A program made the translations under genes and the position numbers. From positions 19,414 through 83,413 of the forward strand of contig CACWLC010000012.1 in NCBI GenBank assembly GCA_902761605.1: DNA of 64,000 nucleotides. The letters are read 5' to 3'. Source of the stretch: an uncultured Prevotellaceae bacterium (GTDB taxonomy: Bacteria; Bacteroidota; Bacteroidia; Bacteroidales; Bacteroidaceae). The notes under the pieces are model-generated. The model did no database searches. It was given only the letters and a program-made list of their open reading frames with translations, and was not told where the DNA came from. Shown piece after piece: positions 23,426 to 33,500 of this stretch (positions within the stretch are counted from its first letter, which is position 1; each line of letters begins with the position of its first letter).

Positions 23426-25009
23426 ATGTTTGATAAAGAGAGAGGGCTGTATATTGCCCATTGCCCTAATGGAGCACTGAGTATCACAGGTAAGATGGCT
23501 AACCGTCATGGACTCATTGCGGGTGCCACAGGTACTGGCAAGACTGTCACCCTTCAGGTGATGGCAGAGACATTCTGTCAGGCTGGAGTACCTTGTTTCA
23601 TGGCCGACATGAAAGGCGACCTGAGTGGCATCTCACAGGTAGGAAAGCTGAGTGGATTCATTGAGAAGAGAATGCCTGAGTTCGGTATCGAGAACCCAGA
23701 GTTCCAGAGTTGTCCTGTACGTTTCTTCGATGTCTTCGGAGAACAGGGTCATCCCATGCGTGCTACTATCTCCCAGATGGGTCCACAGCTGCTCTCGCGC
23801 CTCATGCAGCTAAATGAGACTCAGGACGGAGTGCTTAACATCGTATTCCGCATCGCTGACGAGAGAGGTCTGCTGCTCATCGACCTCAAGGATCTGCGTT
23901 CAATGCTTGACTGGGTATCTCAGCATTCGAAAGAATACACTACAAAATACGGAAACATATCCACTCCAACCATCGGAGCCATCCAGCGTGCTTTGTTGCA
24001 GTTGGAGAATCAGGGAGCCGACAAGTTCTTCGGAGAACCTTCTTTCGACATCAATGACCTGATGCAGACAGAGGGAGGCAAGGGAGTGATGAATGTGCTC
24101 GCAGCAGACAAGCTGATGATGCAGCCAAAGCTCTATTCTACATTCCTGCTATGGCTGCTGAGTGAGCTCTACTCTACCCTTCCAGAGGTTGGTGACCAGC
24201 CACTTCCGAAACTTGTGTTCTTCTTCGACGAGGCGCATATGCTCTTCGACGGTACTTCGAAAGCACTGCTGGATAAGATTGAGCAGGTGATTCGTCTTAT
24301 ACGTTCCAAAGGTGTGGGTATCTACTTTATCACTCAGAGTCCTACTGATATCCCGGAAAACATCCTAGGACAGTTAGGTAATCGTGTACAACATGCCTTG
24401 AGAGCATATACCCCGAAGGATCAGAAGGCTGTGAAGACTGCCGCTGAGACCTTCCGTGCTAATCCCGCATTTAAGACGGACGAGGCTATCATGAATCTCG
24501 AGACTGGTGAGGCACTCGTTAGTTTCCTTGACGAGAAGGGTGCTCCAGATATCGTAGAACGTGCTAAGATACTCTTCCCACTATCGCAGATTGGTGCTGT
24601 GACAGAAGGTCAGCGACTGGACATCATCAAGGGTAGCCGAATCTTTGGCAAGTATGATACTCCTATCGATCGCGAGAGTGCTTTCGAGGTGCTTATGGCA
24701 GAGGCTGACAAACAGCTGGCAGAACAAGAAAAGCAGGAGGCAGAGATAGAGATTCCCCAGCCAAAAGCAGAAAAGGAAGAAAAGAAGAAGTCAGGTATGA
24801 TGGGTAAGGTGTGGAAGGCTGTGCTTACAGCTATCACATCCACGTTGGCAACAATCCTCGGTACCTATGTTAGTGACAAGGTTACAGGCAAGAAGACCAA
24901 GTCGAGGACTTCAAGCACGGGTCGTGTGGTTAAGAATGCCACGAGTGCTGCAACACGCACTATCACCAAGGAACTAACAAGAGACATCCTGGGTAACCTG
25001 GTTAAGTAA
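23426..25009 (+). CDS. HerA/YjgR-type DUF853 ATPase
   Basis: 527 residues. Walker A GATGTGKT is at 33-40, Walker B is LVFFFDEAHML, and the QSP-containing sensor FITQSPTDIP follows, as in the DUF853 (YjgR) branch of HerA-FtsK ATPases. From about residue 440 it continues with a highly charged Glu/Lys linker, a hydrophobic segment (VLTAITSTLATILGTYV) and a basic Ser/Thr-rich tail. The cellular role of this branch is not firmly known. It shares an operon with a lone response regulator and ends 2 bp before a converging gene. Confidence 0.9.
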   Translation: MFDKERGLYIAHCPNGALSITGKMANRHGLIAGATGTGKTVTLQVMAETFCQAGVPCFMADMKGDLSGISQVGKLSGFIEKRMPEFGIENPEFQSCPVRFFDVFGEQGHPMRATISQMGPQLLSRLMQLNETQDGVLNIVFRIADERGLLLIDLKDLRSMLDWVSQHSKEYTTKYGNISTPTIGAIQRALLQLENQGADKFFGEPSFDINDLMQTEGGKGVMNVLAADKLMMQPKLYSTFLLWLLSELYSTLPEVGDQPLPKLVFFFDEAHMLFDGTSKALLDKIEQVIRLIRSKGVGIYFITQSPTDIPENILGQLGNRVQHALRAYTPKDQKAVKTAAETFRANPAFKTDEAIMNLETGEALVSFLDEKGAPDIVERAKILFPLSQIGAVTEGQRLDIIKGSRIFGKYDTPIDRESAFEVLMAEADKQLAEQEKQEAEIEIPQPKAEKEEKKKSGMMGKVWKAVLTAITSTLATILGTYVSDKVTGKKTKSRTSSTGRVVKNATSAATRTITKELTRDILGNLVK

Positions 25010-25011
25010 GA

Positions 25012-25569
25012 TTATTCACAGATAGTATAGATATACCGCTGTCGAACGACAGTGGTATATTTGTATTTATCGGGGATAAGCAACTCTTTCATGCCATTGC
25101 TGATGGTAGTGCCCAGAAGCTTTATCGTGGCCTCTTTCATAGTCCACAGACGGATAAACTCCTCATCAGGATTATCAGAAGATTTTATCTGTCGCAGCTC
25201 ATCATCGTTCATACAGTATTCTGCCAAAGAGTCTTTATATTGCCTTAAGCTCTCCACATCTATTCCCACAGGATGATCGCTGACGACACATGCTGCAGCC
25301 TCCTTACAATGACTTAGATTGAAGAATATCTCAGGATGTCCCACAAGAGAGGGTTTGCCACTCTCATTATATTCAAAGAGGGGATTATCAGTGATGCCGT
25401 ATTCATCGCAAAGAGCCTGTTTCAGAAGCTGATAAGCAAGGACACATAACCTCTGCCCTTGTTCATGCTTGAACTTCAGAGCCTGTTCACGACGTTGCTC
25501 TGATATCTCCTGCAAAGCTGCAGAGAGGTCGAAGTCCCAAATATTATCACTGATCAGTACTCTCTTCAT
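25012..25569 (-). CDS. 4'-phosphopantetheinyl transferase (Sfp-type)
   Basis: 185 residues. Conserved blocks are FNLSHCKEAAACVVS, the Mg-binding GIDVES and WTMKEATIKL. It attaches phosphopantetheine to acyl or peptidyl carrier proteins. Its start overlaps the rmuC stop by 23 nt, so it is co-transcribed and probably translationally coupled. No carrier-protein system is nearby. At 185 residues it is shorter than Sfp (about 224) and closer to compact AcpT-like forms. Confidence 0.88.
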   Translation of the reverse strand: MKRVLISDNIWDFDLSAALQEISEQRREQALKFKHEQGQRLCVLAYQLLKQALCDEYGITDNPLFEYNESGKPSLVGHPEIFFNLSHCKEAAACVVSDHPVGIDVESLRQYKDSLAEYCMNDDELRQIKSSDNPDEEFIRLWTMKEATIKLLGTTISNGMKELLIPDKYKYTTVVRQRYIYTICE

Positions 25570-26947
25570 TATCTAATAACAAATCAGTATTCTTGGGTTT
25601 GGGTATTCTGCGATTAGCGTTCTCCTTGGCACCAACGCCTATCAGTTCATGAGCTTTCTGATAGACACTCTGACGTCCGTCCTCGAGTTTATCTTTCGTA
25701 AACTTATAAGCATCATCCACCTTTTTAAGTTTCTCTCCCAGATCATTATACCTCTGTACGAAGTCACCAAGACGATCCAGCAGCTGTTCTGCCAGTCCGA
25801 ATACCTTCTTCTGATTCTCCGCCTGCTGATTCTGCACCCAGGCGATATGTATCATGTGAAGGATTCCAAGCAGGTTCTGTTCACCAGTGACAAACACTTT
25901 CTTCTCGAAAGCCTCACGCCAGAGAGTAGGGTCATTGGCAAGTGCCAGTTGAAGAGAAGACTCGAAAGGCACGAACATAATCACGAAGTCAACTGCATCG
26001 CGACCATTCTTGATATATTTTGAGTAATCCTTTCTCGCAAGCTCATTCACGTGCTGGCGAACACTCTTGATATGATCCTGAAGATAACGTTCCTTATCCT
26101 CTGCGTTCTCGGCATTCACATATTTCTCGTATGCCACCAGCGACACCTTAGAGTCGACGATGGCATCCTGTCCCTGAGGATAGTGGAGGATAACATCCGG
26201 CTGCATCTCCTTACCTGTCTCATCATGTTTCAGAGGACGTCCTAGTTCGTCTCTGAGTCGTGCCTGTACCTCATAATGGATGCCCTCAGTGAGTCCCTGA
26301 CTGGCAAGGAGGTCGCCAAGGATTATCTCTCCCATGTTGCCACTCACCTTATTATCACGACGCAACACATTGGTAAGACTCTCAGTCTTCTGTCCCAGCT
26401 GTTGTGTCTGTTCCATCATGAGTCGTATCTGTTCTGCAAAACTTGCAGAGTAGCCAGCAGACTTCTCCTGATTCTCATGTATGGCCTTCTGCATCTTCTC
26501 TACGGCATCTTTCAGGGGCTTGGTGATACCTGTCATCGCCTCTGTGTTAGACTCCTTCAGCTTCGTAGCACTCGCCTCCATGATTTGCTGGGCCATATTC
26601 GAGAACTGCTCACGAGCCGTACGCAACTGCTCCTGAAACTGTTCCTTTGATGTCTGGAGCTGATTCTTGAACTCCTCATCACGGCGCTGAAGCTCTGTAC
26701 TCATCTGCTGACGTACGAGTTCCAACTCTCTGCCTTGCGACTCCGTCTTGGCATTCAGCGACTTATTCTCTGCATCCAGATGTTGCACACGACTATTGGC
26801 TGCATTGAGCAGTTCTGAACGCATGGAGAGTTCGATATCCTTCTTTCCGCCCTCTACTCTCAGCACGTCCATCTTACGATCCATATACAGATAGAGAGCT
26901 ATGGCCCCAATCGCTATACCTATTATTATATATAGAGCAATCATCAT
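25547..26947 (-). CDS. rmuC: DNA recombination protein RmuC
   Basis: 466 residues from the ATG at 26947. A longer frame exists to 27001 but would start upstream of the promoter's -7 box (26969-26976). An N-terminal membrane helix (MIALYIIIGIAIGAIALYLY) is followed by a long coiled coil (about residues 30-190) and the nuclease-fold RmuC domain with ILGDLLASQGL, DVILHYPQG and DSKVSL. RmuC limits inversions at short inverted repeats. It is operonic with the phosphopantetheinyl transferase. Confidence 0.93.
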   Translation of the reverse strand: MMIALYIIIGIAIGAIALYLYMDRKMDVLRVEGGKKDIELSMRSELLNAANSRVQHLDAENKSLNAKTESQGRELELVRQQMSTELQRRDEEFKNQLQTSKEQFQEQLRTAREQFSNMAQQIMEASATKLKESNTEAMTGITKPLKDAVEKMQKAIHENQEKSAGYSASFAEQIRLMMEQTQQLGQKTESLTNVLRRDNKVSGNMGEIILGDLLASQGLTEGIHYEVQARLRDELGRPLKHDETGKEMQPDVILHYPQGQDAIVDSKVSLVAYEKYVNAENAEDKERYLQDHIKSVRQHVNELARKDYSKYIKNGRDAVDFVIMFVPFESSLQLALANDPTLWREAFEKKVFVTGEQNLLGILHMIHIAWVQNQQAENQKKVFGLAEQLLDRLGDFVQRYNDLGEKLKKVDDAYKFTKDKLEDGRQSVYQKAHELIGVGAKENANRRIPKPKNTDLLLDNEESTDQ

Positions 26948-26968
26948 AAATCTATATCTTTTTAGGTG

Positions 26969-26976
26969 CAAAAATA
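26969..26976 (-). promoter_or_regulatory. -7 box for rmuC
   Basis: Minus strand TATTTTTG followed by CACC, 22 bp before the ATG at 26947; it decides the start. Confidence 0.75.
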
Positions 26977-27018
26977 CAAAAAAACGTTCAAATAATTGCA
27001 TTTATCAGATATTTTGTC

Positions 27019-27026
27019 TATTTTTG
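27019..27026 (+). promoter_or_regulatory. -7 box for the DUF4332 gene
   Basis: TATTTTTG followed by CAGC, 52 bp before the ATG at 27078; it rules out the longer frame from 26901. Confidence 0.75.
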
Positions 27027-27077
27027 CAGCATAAAACTTATAAACCCAACAACATTACAAACAAAAAACCAAAGATT

Positions 27078-27485
27078 ATGGATTACAAGATTATCGACAT
27101 CGAGGGTGTAGGCGACGTTTATGCAGAGAAGCTGGTTGCCGCAGGTATCAACAAAGTTAGTGAACTTCTTGAGAAGTGTGCAGCTCCCAAGGGCCGCAAG
27201 GAACTGGCAGAGGCTACAGGTATCAGTGAGAAGCTGATTCTCCGTTGGACAAACCATGCAGACCTCTTCCGTATCAACGGCGTTGGTCCTCAGTTTGCTG
27301 AGTTGCTCGAGAAGGCTGGTGTTGATACTGTTAAGGAGTTCCGCCATCGTGTTGCAGAGAACCTGCAGCCAAAGCTTGAGGAGATCAATGCTGAGTTCCA
27401 CATCTGTGGACGTGTTCCTGCTGTCAGCGAGATACAGAAGATGATTGATCAGGCTAAGGAACTTGAGCCAAAGATGACTTACTAA
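27078..27485 (+). CDS. DUF4332 helix-hairpin-helix protein
   Basis: 135 residues starting MDYKIIDIEGVGDVYAEKL. Two helix-hairpin-helix-like cores are visible, IEGVGDVYAEKLVAAGI near residue 8 and INGVGPQFAELLEKAGV near residue 67, the DUF4332 pattern. Such folds bind DNA without sequence preference, but the role of this family is unknown. It is monocistronic with its own promoter and a strong terminator. Confidence 0.88.
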   Translation: MDYKIIDIEGVGDVYAEKLVAAGINKVSELLEKCAAPKGRKELAEATGISEKLILRWTNHADLFRINGVGPQFAELLEKAGVDTVKEFRHRVAENLQPKLEEINAEFHICGRVPAVSEIQKMIDQAKELEPKMTY

Positions 27486-27492
27486 AAATAAT

Positions 27493-27519
27493 AATTCCCG
27501 CCAGCTGGCGGGAATTTTT
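27493..27519. terminator. Bidirectional terminator between the DUF4332 gene and nadB
   Basis: AATTCCCGCC (27493-27502) pairs with GGCGGGAATT (27507-27516) around AGCT, and a T-run follows. It lies between converging genes. Confidence 0.92.
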
Positions 27520-29108
27520 CATTTCTTATCGTATGCGTGTAGCGGATAATCAGTGGTATAGTGAAGTCCCCGACACTCCTTACGTTCCAGAGCCCAACGG
27601 GTGATAAGATATCCCACATTAATCATATTTCGCAGCTCGCAGATATCCTTAGAGGCTTTAACACGCTTAAAGAGTCGCTCTGTCTCCTCATAGAGCATAT
27701 CCAGACGATCCCATGCACGATGTAGTCTTAAATCAGAACGCACGATACCAACATAGTTTGACATTATCTGATTCACCTCTTTCACACTCTGGGTGATAAG
27801 CACCTTCTCCTCATTTGTCATCGTACCCTCGTCGTTCCACTCTGGCACTTTTTCATTGAAGTCATAGAGATCTGCATGAGCAATAGTATCCTTTGCAGCA
27901 GCATCGGCATATACCACAGCCTCAATAAGCGAATTGGATGCCAGACGATTTCCTCCGTGCAAACCTGTACATGAGCATTCTCCGAGGGCATAAAGACGTT
28001 CTATGCTCGACTGTCCGTTGATATCTACCTTGATTCCTCCGCACATATAGTGAGCAGCGGGACGCACAGGGATATAATCCGTAGTGATATCGATACCTAT
28101 TGAGAGACACTTCTGATAGATATTCGGAAAGTGTTTACGAGTCTCTGCAGGGTCCTTATGTGTTACGTCGAGACATACGTGATCAAGACCATGAATCTTC
28201 ATTTCCTTATCGATAGCCCTTGCCACGATGTCACGAGGAGCAAGGGAGAGTCGCTCATCGTATTTCTCCATGAAGGTCTCGCCATTAGGCAGTTTCAGTA
28301 TACCGCCATAGCCTCGCATAGCCTCAGTGATGAGGTAAGCAGGATGAGTCTCCTTAGGATTATGCAGCACAGTAGGATGGAACTGCACAAACTCCATATC
28401 AGCCACTGTACCCTTAGCACGATATACCATCGCTATGCCGTCGCCTGTGGCAATAACAGGATTAGACGTGGTGAGATATACGGCACCACAACCACCTGTA
28501 CACATCACTGTCATCTTCGACAGATATGTATCCACTTTCTGAGTCTTGGGATTCAATACGTAGGCACCATAACACTGGATGTTTGGTGAACGTCTTGTTA
28601 CCCTCACTCCCAGATGATGCTGGGTGATGATCTCGACAGCAAAGTGATTCTCTTTGACATCGATTTCCGGACATGCACGGACAGCCTCCATCAGACCACG
28701 TTGTATCTCAGCTCCAGTATCATCGGCGTGATGGAGGATGCGGAACTCTGAGTGTCCTCCCTCACGATGAAGGTCAAAGGTACCATCATCCTTCTTGTCG
28801 AAGTTGACGCCCCACTCCACCATCTCCTTTATCTGTTCTGGAGCATTTCTTACTACCTGTTCTACGGCCTTACGGTCAGAGATATAGTCGCCTGCGATTA
28901 TGGTGTCGGCAATATGTTTGTCGAAAGTGTCTACTTTGAGATTTGTGACACTTGCCACACCGCCCTGGGCAAAAGATGTGTTAGCCTCATCAAGTGATGT
29001 CTTGCAAATCATACACACCCTACCCTTCTTTGCACGGGCTACCTTCAGGGCATAACTCATTCCGGCTATTCCGGCACCGATAACGAGGAAGTCATACTTG
29101 TATACCAT
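27519..29108 (-). CDS. nadB: L-aspartate oxidase
   Basis: 529 residues from the ATG at 29108 (MVYKYDFLVIGAG); a TTG four codons upstream is less likely. It has the FAD-binding GAGIAGMSYALK, the SFAQGGVAS active-site region, HREGGHSEFRILHHADDTG (catalytic Arg/His segment, split here as HREGGHSE and RILHHADDTG), and GGIKVDINGQSS plus LYALGECSCTGLHGGNRLASNS typical of NadB/SdhA. It oxidises aspartate to iminoaspartate, the first step of NAD synthesis. nadA and nadC are not adjacent. Confidence 0.95.
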   Translation of the reverse strand: MVYKYDFLVIGAGIAGMSYALKVARAKKGRVCMICKTSLDEANTSFAQGGVASVTNLKVDTFDKHIADTIIAGDYISDRKAVEQVVRNAPEQIKEMVEWGVNFDKKDDGTFDLHREGGHSEFRILHHADDTGAEIQRGLMEAVRACPEIDVKENHFAVEIITQHHLGVRVTRRSPNIQCYGAYVLNPKTQKVDTYLSKMTVMCTGGCGAVYLTTSNPVIATGDGIAMVYRAKGTVADMEFVQFHPTVLHNPKETHPAYLITEAMRGYGGILKLPNGETFMEKYDERLSLAPRDIVARAIDKEMKIHGLDHVCLDVTHKDPAETRKHFPNIYQKCLSIGIDITTDYIPVRPAAHYMCGGIKVDINGQSSIERLYALGECSCTGLHGGNRLASNSLIEAVVYADAAAKDTIAHADLYDFNEKVPEWNDEGTMTNEEKVLITQSVKEVNQIMSNYVGIVRSDLRLHRAWDRLDMLYEETERLFKRVKASKDICELRNMINVGYLITRWALERKECRGLHYTTDYPLHAYDKK

Positions 29109-29130
29109 AACGAAAATCAATAATACTGCG

Positions 29131-29138
29131 CAAAATTA
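29131..29138 (-). promoter_or_regulatory. -7 box for nadB
   Basis: Minus strand TAATTTTG followed by CGCAG, 23 bp before the ATG at 29108. A GAGAATGG-type repeat (29144-29160) sits in the -33 zone. Confidence 0.72.
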
Positions 29139-29182
29139 CAAATAATTCTCCATTCTCCATTCGCAATTCCCATTTTTTTTAT

Positions 29183-29190
29183 TATTTTTG
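29183..29190 (+). promoter_or_regulatory. -7 box for dacB
   Basis: TATTTTTG lies only 9 bp before the ATG at 29200, so the leader would be about 3 nt. Confidence 0.65.
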
Positions 29191-29199
29191 TGGCAGATT

Positions 29200-30483
29200 A
29201 TGAAGAAAATACTTATTATATCCTATATTTTATGCCTCGCAATGATGTTGCGGGCACAGACAGACCCACAAGGTGAGGGAAACTTCAAGGTAGCCTTTGG
29301 AGAACCTGTGGACACTGCGTTTACCGACTCTCTGATAGCCGACACTTCTGGTGTACAACTGCAATGGCCAGAGAATGTTATCGTTCGTATCGACAATATC
29401 CTCAACGATCCTTTACTGAAAAGGTCGCAACTTGGATTAATGGTCTATGACCTCACCACCGACAGCATTCTTTTCCGTTACAACGAACAACAGACGATGC
29501 GTCCTGCCTCAATAATGAAACTTATTACTGCCATCACAGCCCTAGATCGTCTGGGCTGCAACTATCAGTTTCGTACGTCATTATATTATAAAGGTATTAT
29601 CAAAGGACGTACTCTCGTTGGTGACATCTACTGTGTAGGAGGCATGGACCCCCGTTTTGGCAGCGATGACATGAACGCCTTTGCAGAGGGTGTGCGCCGT
29701 CTTGGTGTCGACACTATCAGAGGCAAGATTATCGCCGATATATCTATGAAAGACGAGACACGTCTTGGCGAGGGTTGGTGCTGGGATGATGACAACCCCA
29801 TACTTACACCTCTTATGATGGCAAAAAAGGCAGACTTCATTCCCCGTTTTATCGACGAGCTACGTGATAAGAACATACATATCATCATGCCCTTCAACAG
29901 CGATGGCACTGATGAGGGTACAGTACCTAATGGTGCATCTATCATCTGTTCCCGCTTCCACCCTATTAGTGAGATACTCATGCAGATGCTAAAAGACAGC
30001 GATAACCTTTATGCAGAGTCGATGATGTATCAGTTTGCCGCATCCGGAGGTGTAAAGAAGGCCTCAGCTGCAAATGCGAGGACTCACGTAAAGAAACTGG
30101 TTAGCAAAATAGGTCTTAACCCAGATAGATATAAGTTTGCCGATGGCAGCGGATTGTCGTTGTATAACTATGTCACTCCAGAACTTATGGTGCGTCTTCT
30201 GCGCTATGCTTATCGCAACACGGATATCATCACGAGTCTTTATCCTGCGCTGCCTATTGCTGGAGAGGATGGTACTCTCAGCAAACGTATGAAGGGTGAG
30301 TATACTCATAATAACGTGCATGCCAAGACAGGTACCCTTACAGGAATAGCGAGTCTCGCAGGCTATTGCCGCACAGCCAACAATCACTTCCTCGCTTTCT
30401 GTATCATCAATCAGGGCGTACTTCGCGTCTCTGATGGTCGAGCTTTTCAGGATAAGATATGCACAGCATTGTGCCAACCATAA
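29200..30483 (+). CDS. dacB: D-alanyl-D-alanine carboxypeptidase/endopeptidase (PBP4, S13 family)
   Basis: 427 residues from the ATG at 29200; the frame extends four codons upstream from a TTG inside the promoter. The signal peptide ends MMLRAQ. Penicillin-binding motifs are S104-I-M-K, SDN in DSDNLYAES and KTG in HAKTGTLTG. The domain inserted between SxxK and SxN is short compared with E. coli PBP4. It trims or cleaves peptidoglycan peptides in the periplasm. A hairpin follows the stop. Confidence 0.93.
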   Translation: MKKILIISYILCLAMMLRAQTDPQGEGNFKVAFGEPVDTAFTDSLIADTSGVQLQWPENVIVRIDNILNDPLLKRSQLGLMVYDLTTDSILFRYNEQQTMRPASIMKLITAITALDRLGCNYQFRTSLYYKGIIKGRTLVGDIYCVGGMDPRFGSDDMNAFAEGVRRLGVDTIRGKIIADISMKDETRLGEGWCWDDDNPILTPLMMAKKADFIPRFIDELRDKNIHIIMPFNSDGTDEGTVPNGASIICSRFHPISEILMQMLKDSDNLYAESMMYQFAASGGVKKASAANARTHVKKLVSKIGLNPDRYKFADGSGLSLYNYVTPELMVRLLRYAYRNTDIITSLYPALPIAGEDGTLSKRMKGEYTHNNVHAKTGTLTGIASLAGYCRTANNHFLAFCIINQGVLRVSDGRAFQDKICTALCQP

Positions 30484-30491
30484 AGTATCAC

Positions 30492-30524
30492 ACCCTAACA
30501 CTAGAGCACTTCTAGTATTAGGGT
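30492..30524. terminator. Hairpin between dacB and the D-lactate dehydrogenase gene
   Basis: ACCCTAACACTAG (30492-30504) faces CTAGTATTAGGGT (30512-30524) with one mismatch. The right arm is the first unit of the 22-bp repeat array. It is likely a terminator, though no T-run follows. Confidence 0.5.
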
Positions 30525-30590
30525 AGAGCCCCTTTAGTGTTAGGGTAGAGCCCCTTTAGTGTTAGGGTAGAGCCCCTTTAGTGTTAGGGT
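30514..30590. repeat. 22-bp tandem repeat, about 3.5 copies
   Basis: Units start at 30514, 30536, 30558 and 30580 (partial), with core TTAGGGTAGAGCCCC. Copies 2 and 3 are identical and copy 1 has a single change. The last partial unit provides the stop codon of the leftward D-lactate dehydrogenase gene. Confidence 0.95.
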
Positions 30591-33500
30591 TTCTTTGCTG
30601 TAGTGCAGATATTGACCAGATAGATAATACTCATATAAGGAATACCCGTGTTCGACTCAAGACCTATCTCACAGGTACGACTGTTAGAGTAACCTACCTC
30701 AATCTTGTTAGCCTCTATCTGTGGGCGCAGCTTCCTTAGGCCATATCTGTTAAGTTCAGGGAAGGTGAATCCTCTGTCACCAGCGAAACCGCAACAACCT
30801 ACACCTTCTGGGATAAACACATTGTTCGAGCAAAGTTTCGCCAATGCTATCATATCCTTGTCAACACCCATCTGACGCGTAGAACAGGTAAGATGGAGAG
30901 CGATACGTTTGTCTGTAGGATGGAAGTCAAGACGATCTACGAGATAAGTCATGATAAATTCGGCTGGCTCATAGAGTTTCATCTTCTTCATCACCTTGCG
31001 CATACGGTGCAGGCACGGACTCTGAGCGCAGAGCACTGGATATTTGCCTTGCTCCGATGCTTTCCAAAGCGCTGCCTCCAGTTCGGCACTCTTACGGTCT
31101 GCAATATCGAGCATACCCTTCGACTCCCAAATCTGACCACAGCACATACGATCCATTCCCTCTGGGAAGATTACCTCATAGCCAGCCTTCGCCATCAGCT
31201 GGATAACCTCATCCACAAGGGCATGTTTCATATTGCCATCCTTCGACTGCCCCATTGTCTGGTTGATACAACTTGGGAAATACACAACTTTTAATGGAGA
31301 ATGTTCTTCCTCCTTCTGAGGTATGGACTTCTCGATAATAAACTGAGTGAGATCGGAGGGCTTGGGCTGACGTTTCTTCTTCGGCATCGCAGTTGTCCAT
31401 AGAGGCAGTCCCATCTTATTCATCGTACGACACACATGTGTCATCAGTGCAGGTCCAAGAGTAAGATGAGCCATATGTGCCACATCGAGCACTACTCTCA
31501 GGCCAGACTTTATTCCAGCCATGTGATTGGCAGCGAACTCTCCTACCTGATAACCCAGCTTCGACTTGTTCATATCCAACTGACGGATAATATGTGTCAA
31601 CTCACCTGTATTGATCTTCATAGGACATGATGTAGAGCACAGACCGTCGGTAGCACATGTCTGGTCACCATAGTACTTATACTGTTTGCGAAGTATCTCT
31701 GCTCGTTGTGGATCTCTTCCTGTTGCCTCCAGGTCGCGAATCTCTCTCTGTACAGCAATACGCATCCTCGATGACAACGTTAGTCCGCACGACATACAGT
31801 TAACCTCACAGAATCCACACTCGATACACTTATTTGCACGCTTCACCTGTTCTATGGTCTCCTTGGCGGTAGAGAGCTCAGGATCCATAAGGTAATGACC
31901 ACCATCAGGTACACTTGCGAAGTCATAGTCGAGCACAGGCAGCGGTTTCAGGCACTTTATGAAACAGTCTGGGTCGTCGTTGAATATTACTCCCTGATTC
32001 AACAATCCGTCAGGATCGAAGATTGCCTTCAGCTCCTTCATAGCCTCATAAGCCTTGTCACCCCATTCGTATTTCACAAATGGTGCCATATTTCTTCCAG
32101 TACCATGCTCGGCCTTAAGTGAACCGTCGTATTCCTCTACCACAAGCTTTGCCACATCACGCATCATTTCTGCATAACGTGCCACTTCATGCTGGTCTGC
32201 AAAACTCTGGTTCAAGATAAAGTGGTAGTTGCCCTCAAACGCATGTCCGTAGATACAGGCATCAGAATAACCGTGATCAGCAATCATCTTCTGCAGTTTT
32301 ACCGTAGCCTCAGGCAACGACTCTATAGGGAATGCTACATCTTCGATAAGACATGATGTGCCTATAGGTCTTGTACCTCCAACACTTGGGAATATACCGC
32401 TTCGAATAGCCCAGTACTTGCCATAAACGGCAGGATCTTCTGTAAACTCTGCAGGGATATAGAGTCGGAACTGTCCAAGACACTCCTTAATCTTCTCTAT
32501 CTTCTCAAGCAGTTGTTCGTGAGTTATTCCCTTGGTCTCTGTGAGTATCGCAGTCAGGTTGTGGTAGTCGCCAGGTTCTACCCCCTCAATCTTACCTGCA
32601 TCCACATCCTTCTTATATTGCAGGAATACTGGGTCGTCAACAGAGTTAAGCGACATATAGTCGAGCATCTCAGCACTCTTCACCATCAGGTTCTCTGCAC
32701 TCATCTTCAGGTCATCATCACCGGCCTTCAGCTTCTTCATGGCTACAACAGCCTCACAACTCTCCTTCATAGTAAGGAAGTAAACCATCGCTGAAGCCTT
32801 GAACTTATAATCGTGAAGGGTCTTCATCGTCACCTCAGAGAGGAATGCCAACGTTCCTTCCGAACCCACCATCGAGTGTGCGATAATGTCAAATGGGTCA
32901 TCATATGCTATAAGCGGTCTTAGGTTCAGACCCGTCACGTTCTTAATAGAATACTTCTTGGCGATACGCTCTGCCAATTCCTTGTCTGCACGTACCTTGT
33001 CTCTTAAAGCCTCAATCTTCTTTATAAATTCTGGGTTACGTTTGCGGAAAGCCTCCTTGCTTGCCTCGTTGCCAGTATCAAGGATAGATCCATCAGTGAG
33101 CACAATACGTGCCGACACCATCATCCTGTCGCTGTTGGCATGAACACCACAGTTCATTCCTGAGGCATTGTTTATAACGATACCGCCCACCATCGCACTC
33201 CCTATAGATGCCGGATCTGGCGGGAACACTCTGTCATAAGGCTTCAATATCTGATTAATCCTTGCCCCCACGATTCCAGGCTGAAGACGTATCGTTTCCG
33301 CATCTGGTGATAATTCGTATCTCTCCCAGTGCTTGCCAGCCACGATGAGAACAGAATCGGTGCAACTCTGGCCGCTCAATGATGTTCCGGCTGCACGGAA
33401 TGTAAAAGGCATGTTATATTTCTTACACGCTCTGACTATCTTAGAGATCTCCGCCTCGCCATCACTGCGGATAACGACTTTCGGAATCTGACGGTAGAAA

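Noticed and set aside
30514-30590. Possible CRISPR-like array
   Set aside because: Repeats of 22 bp are directly abutting with no variable spacers and no cas genes, so it is a simple tandem repeat.
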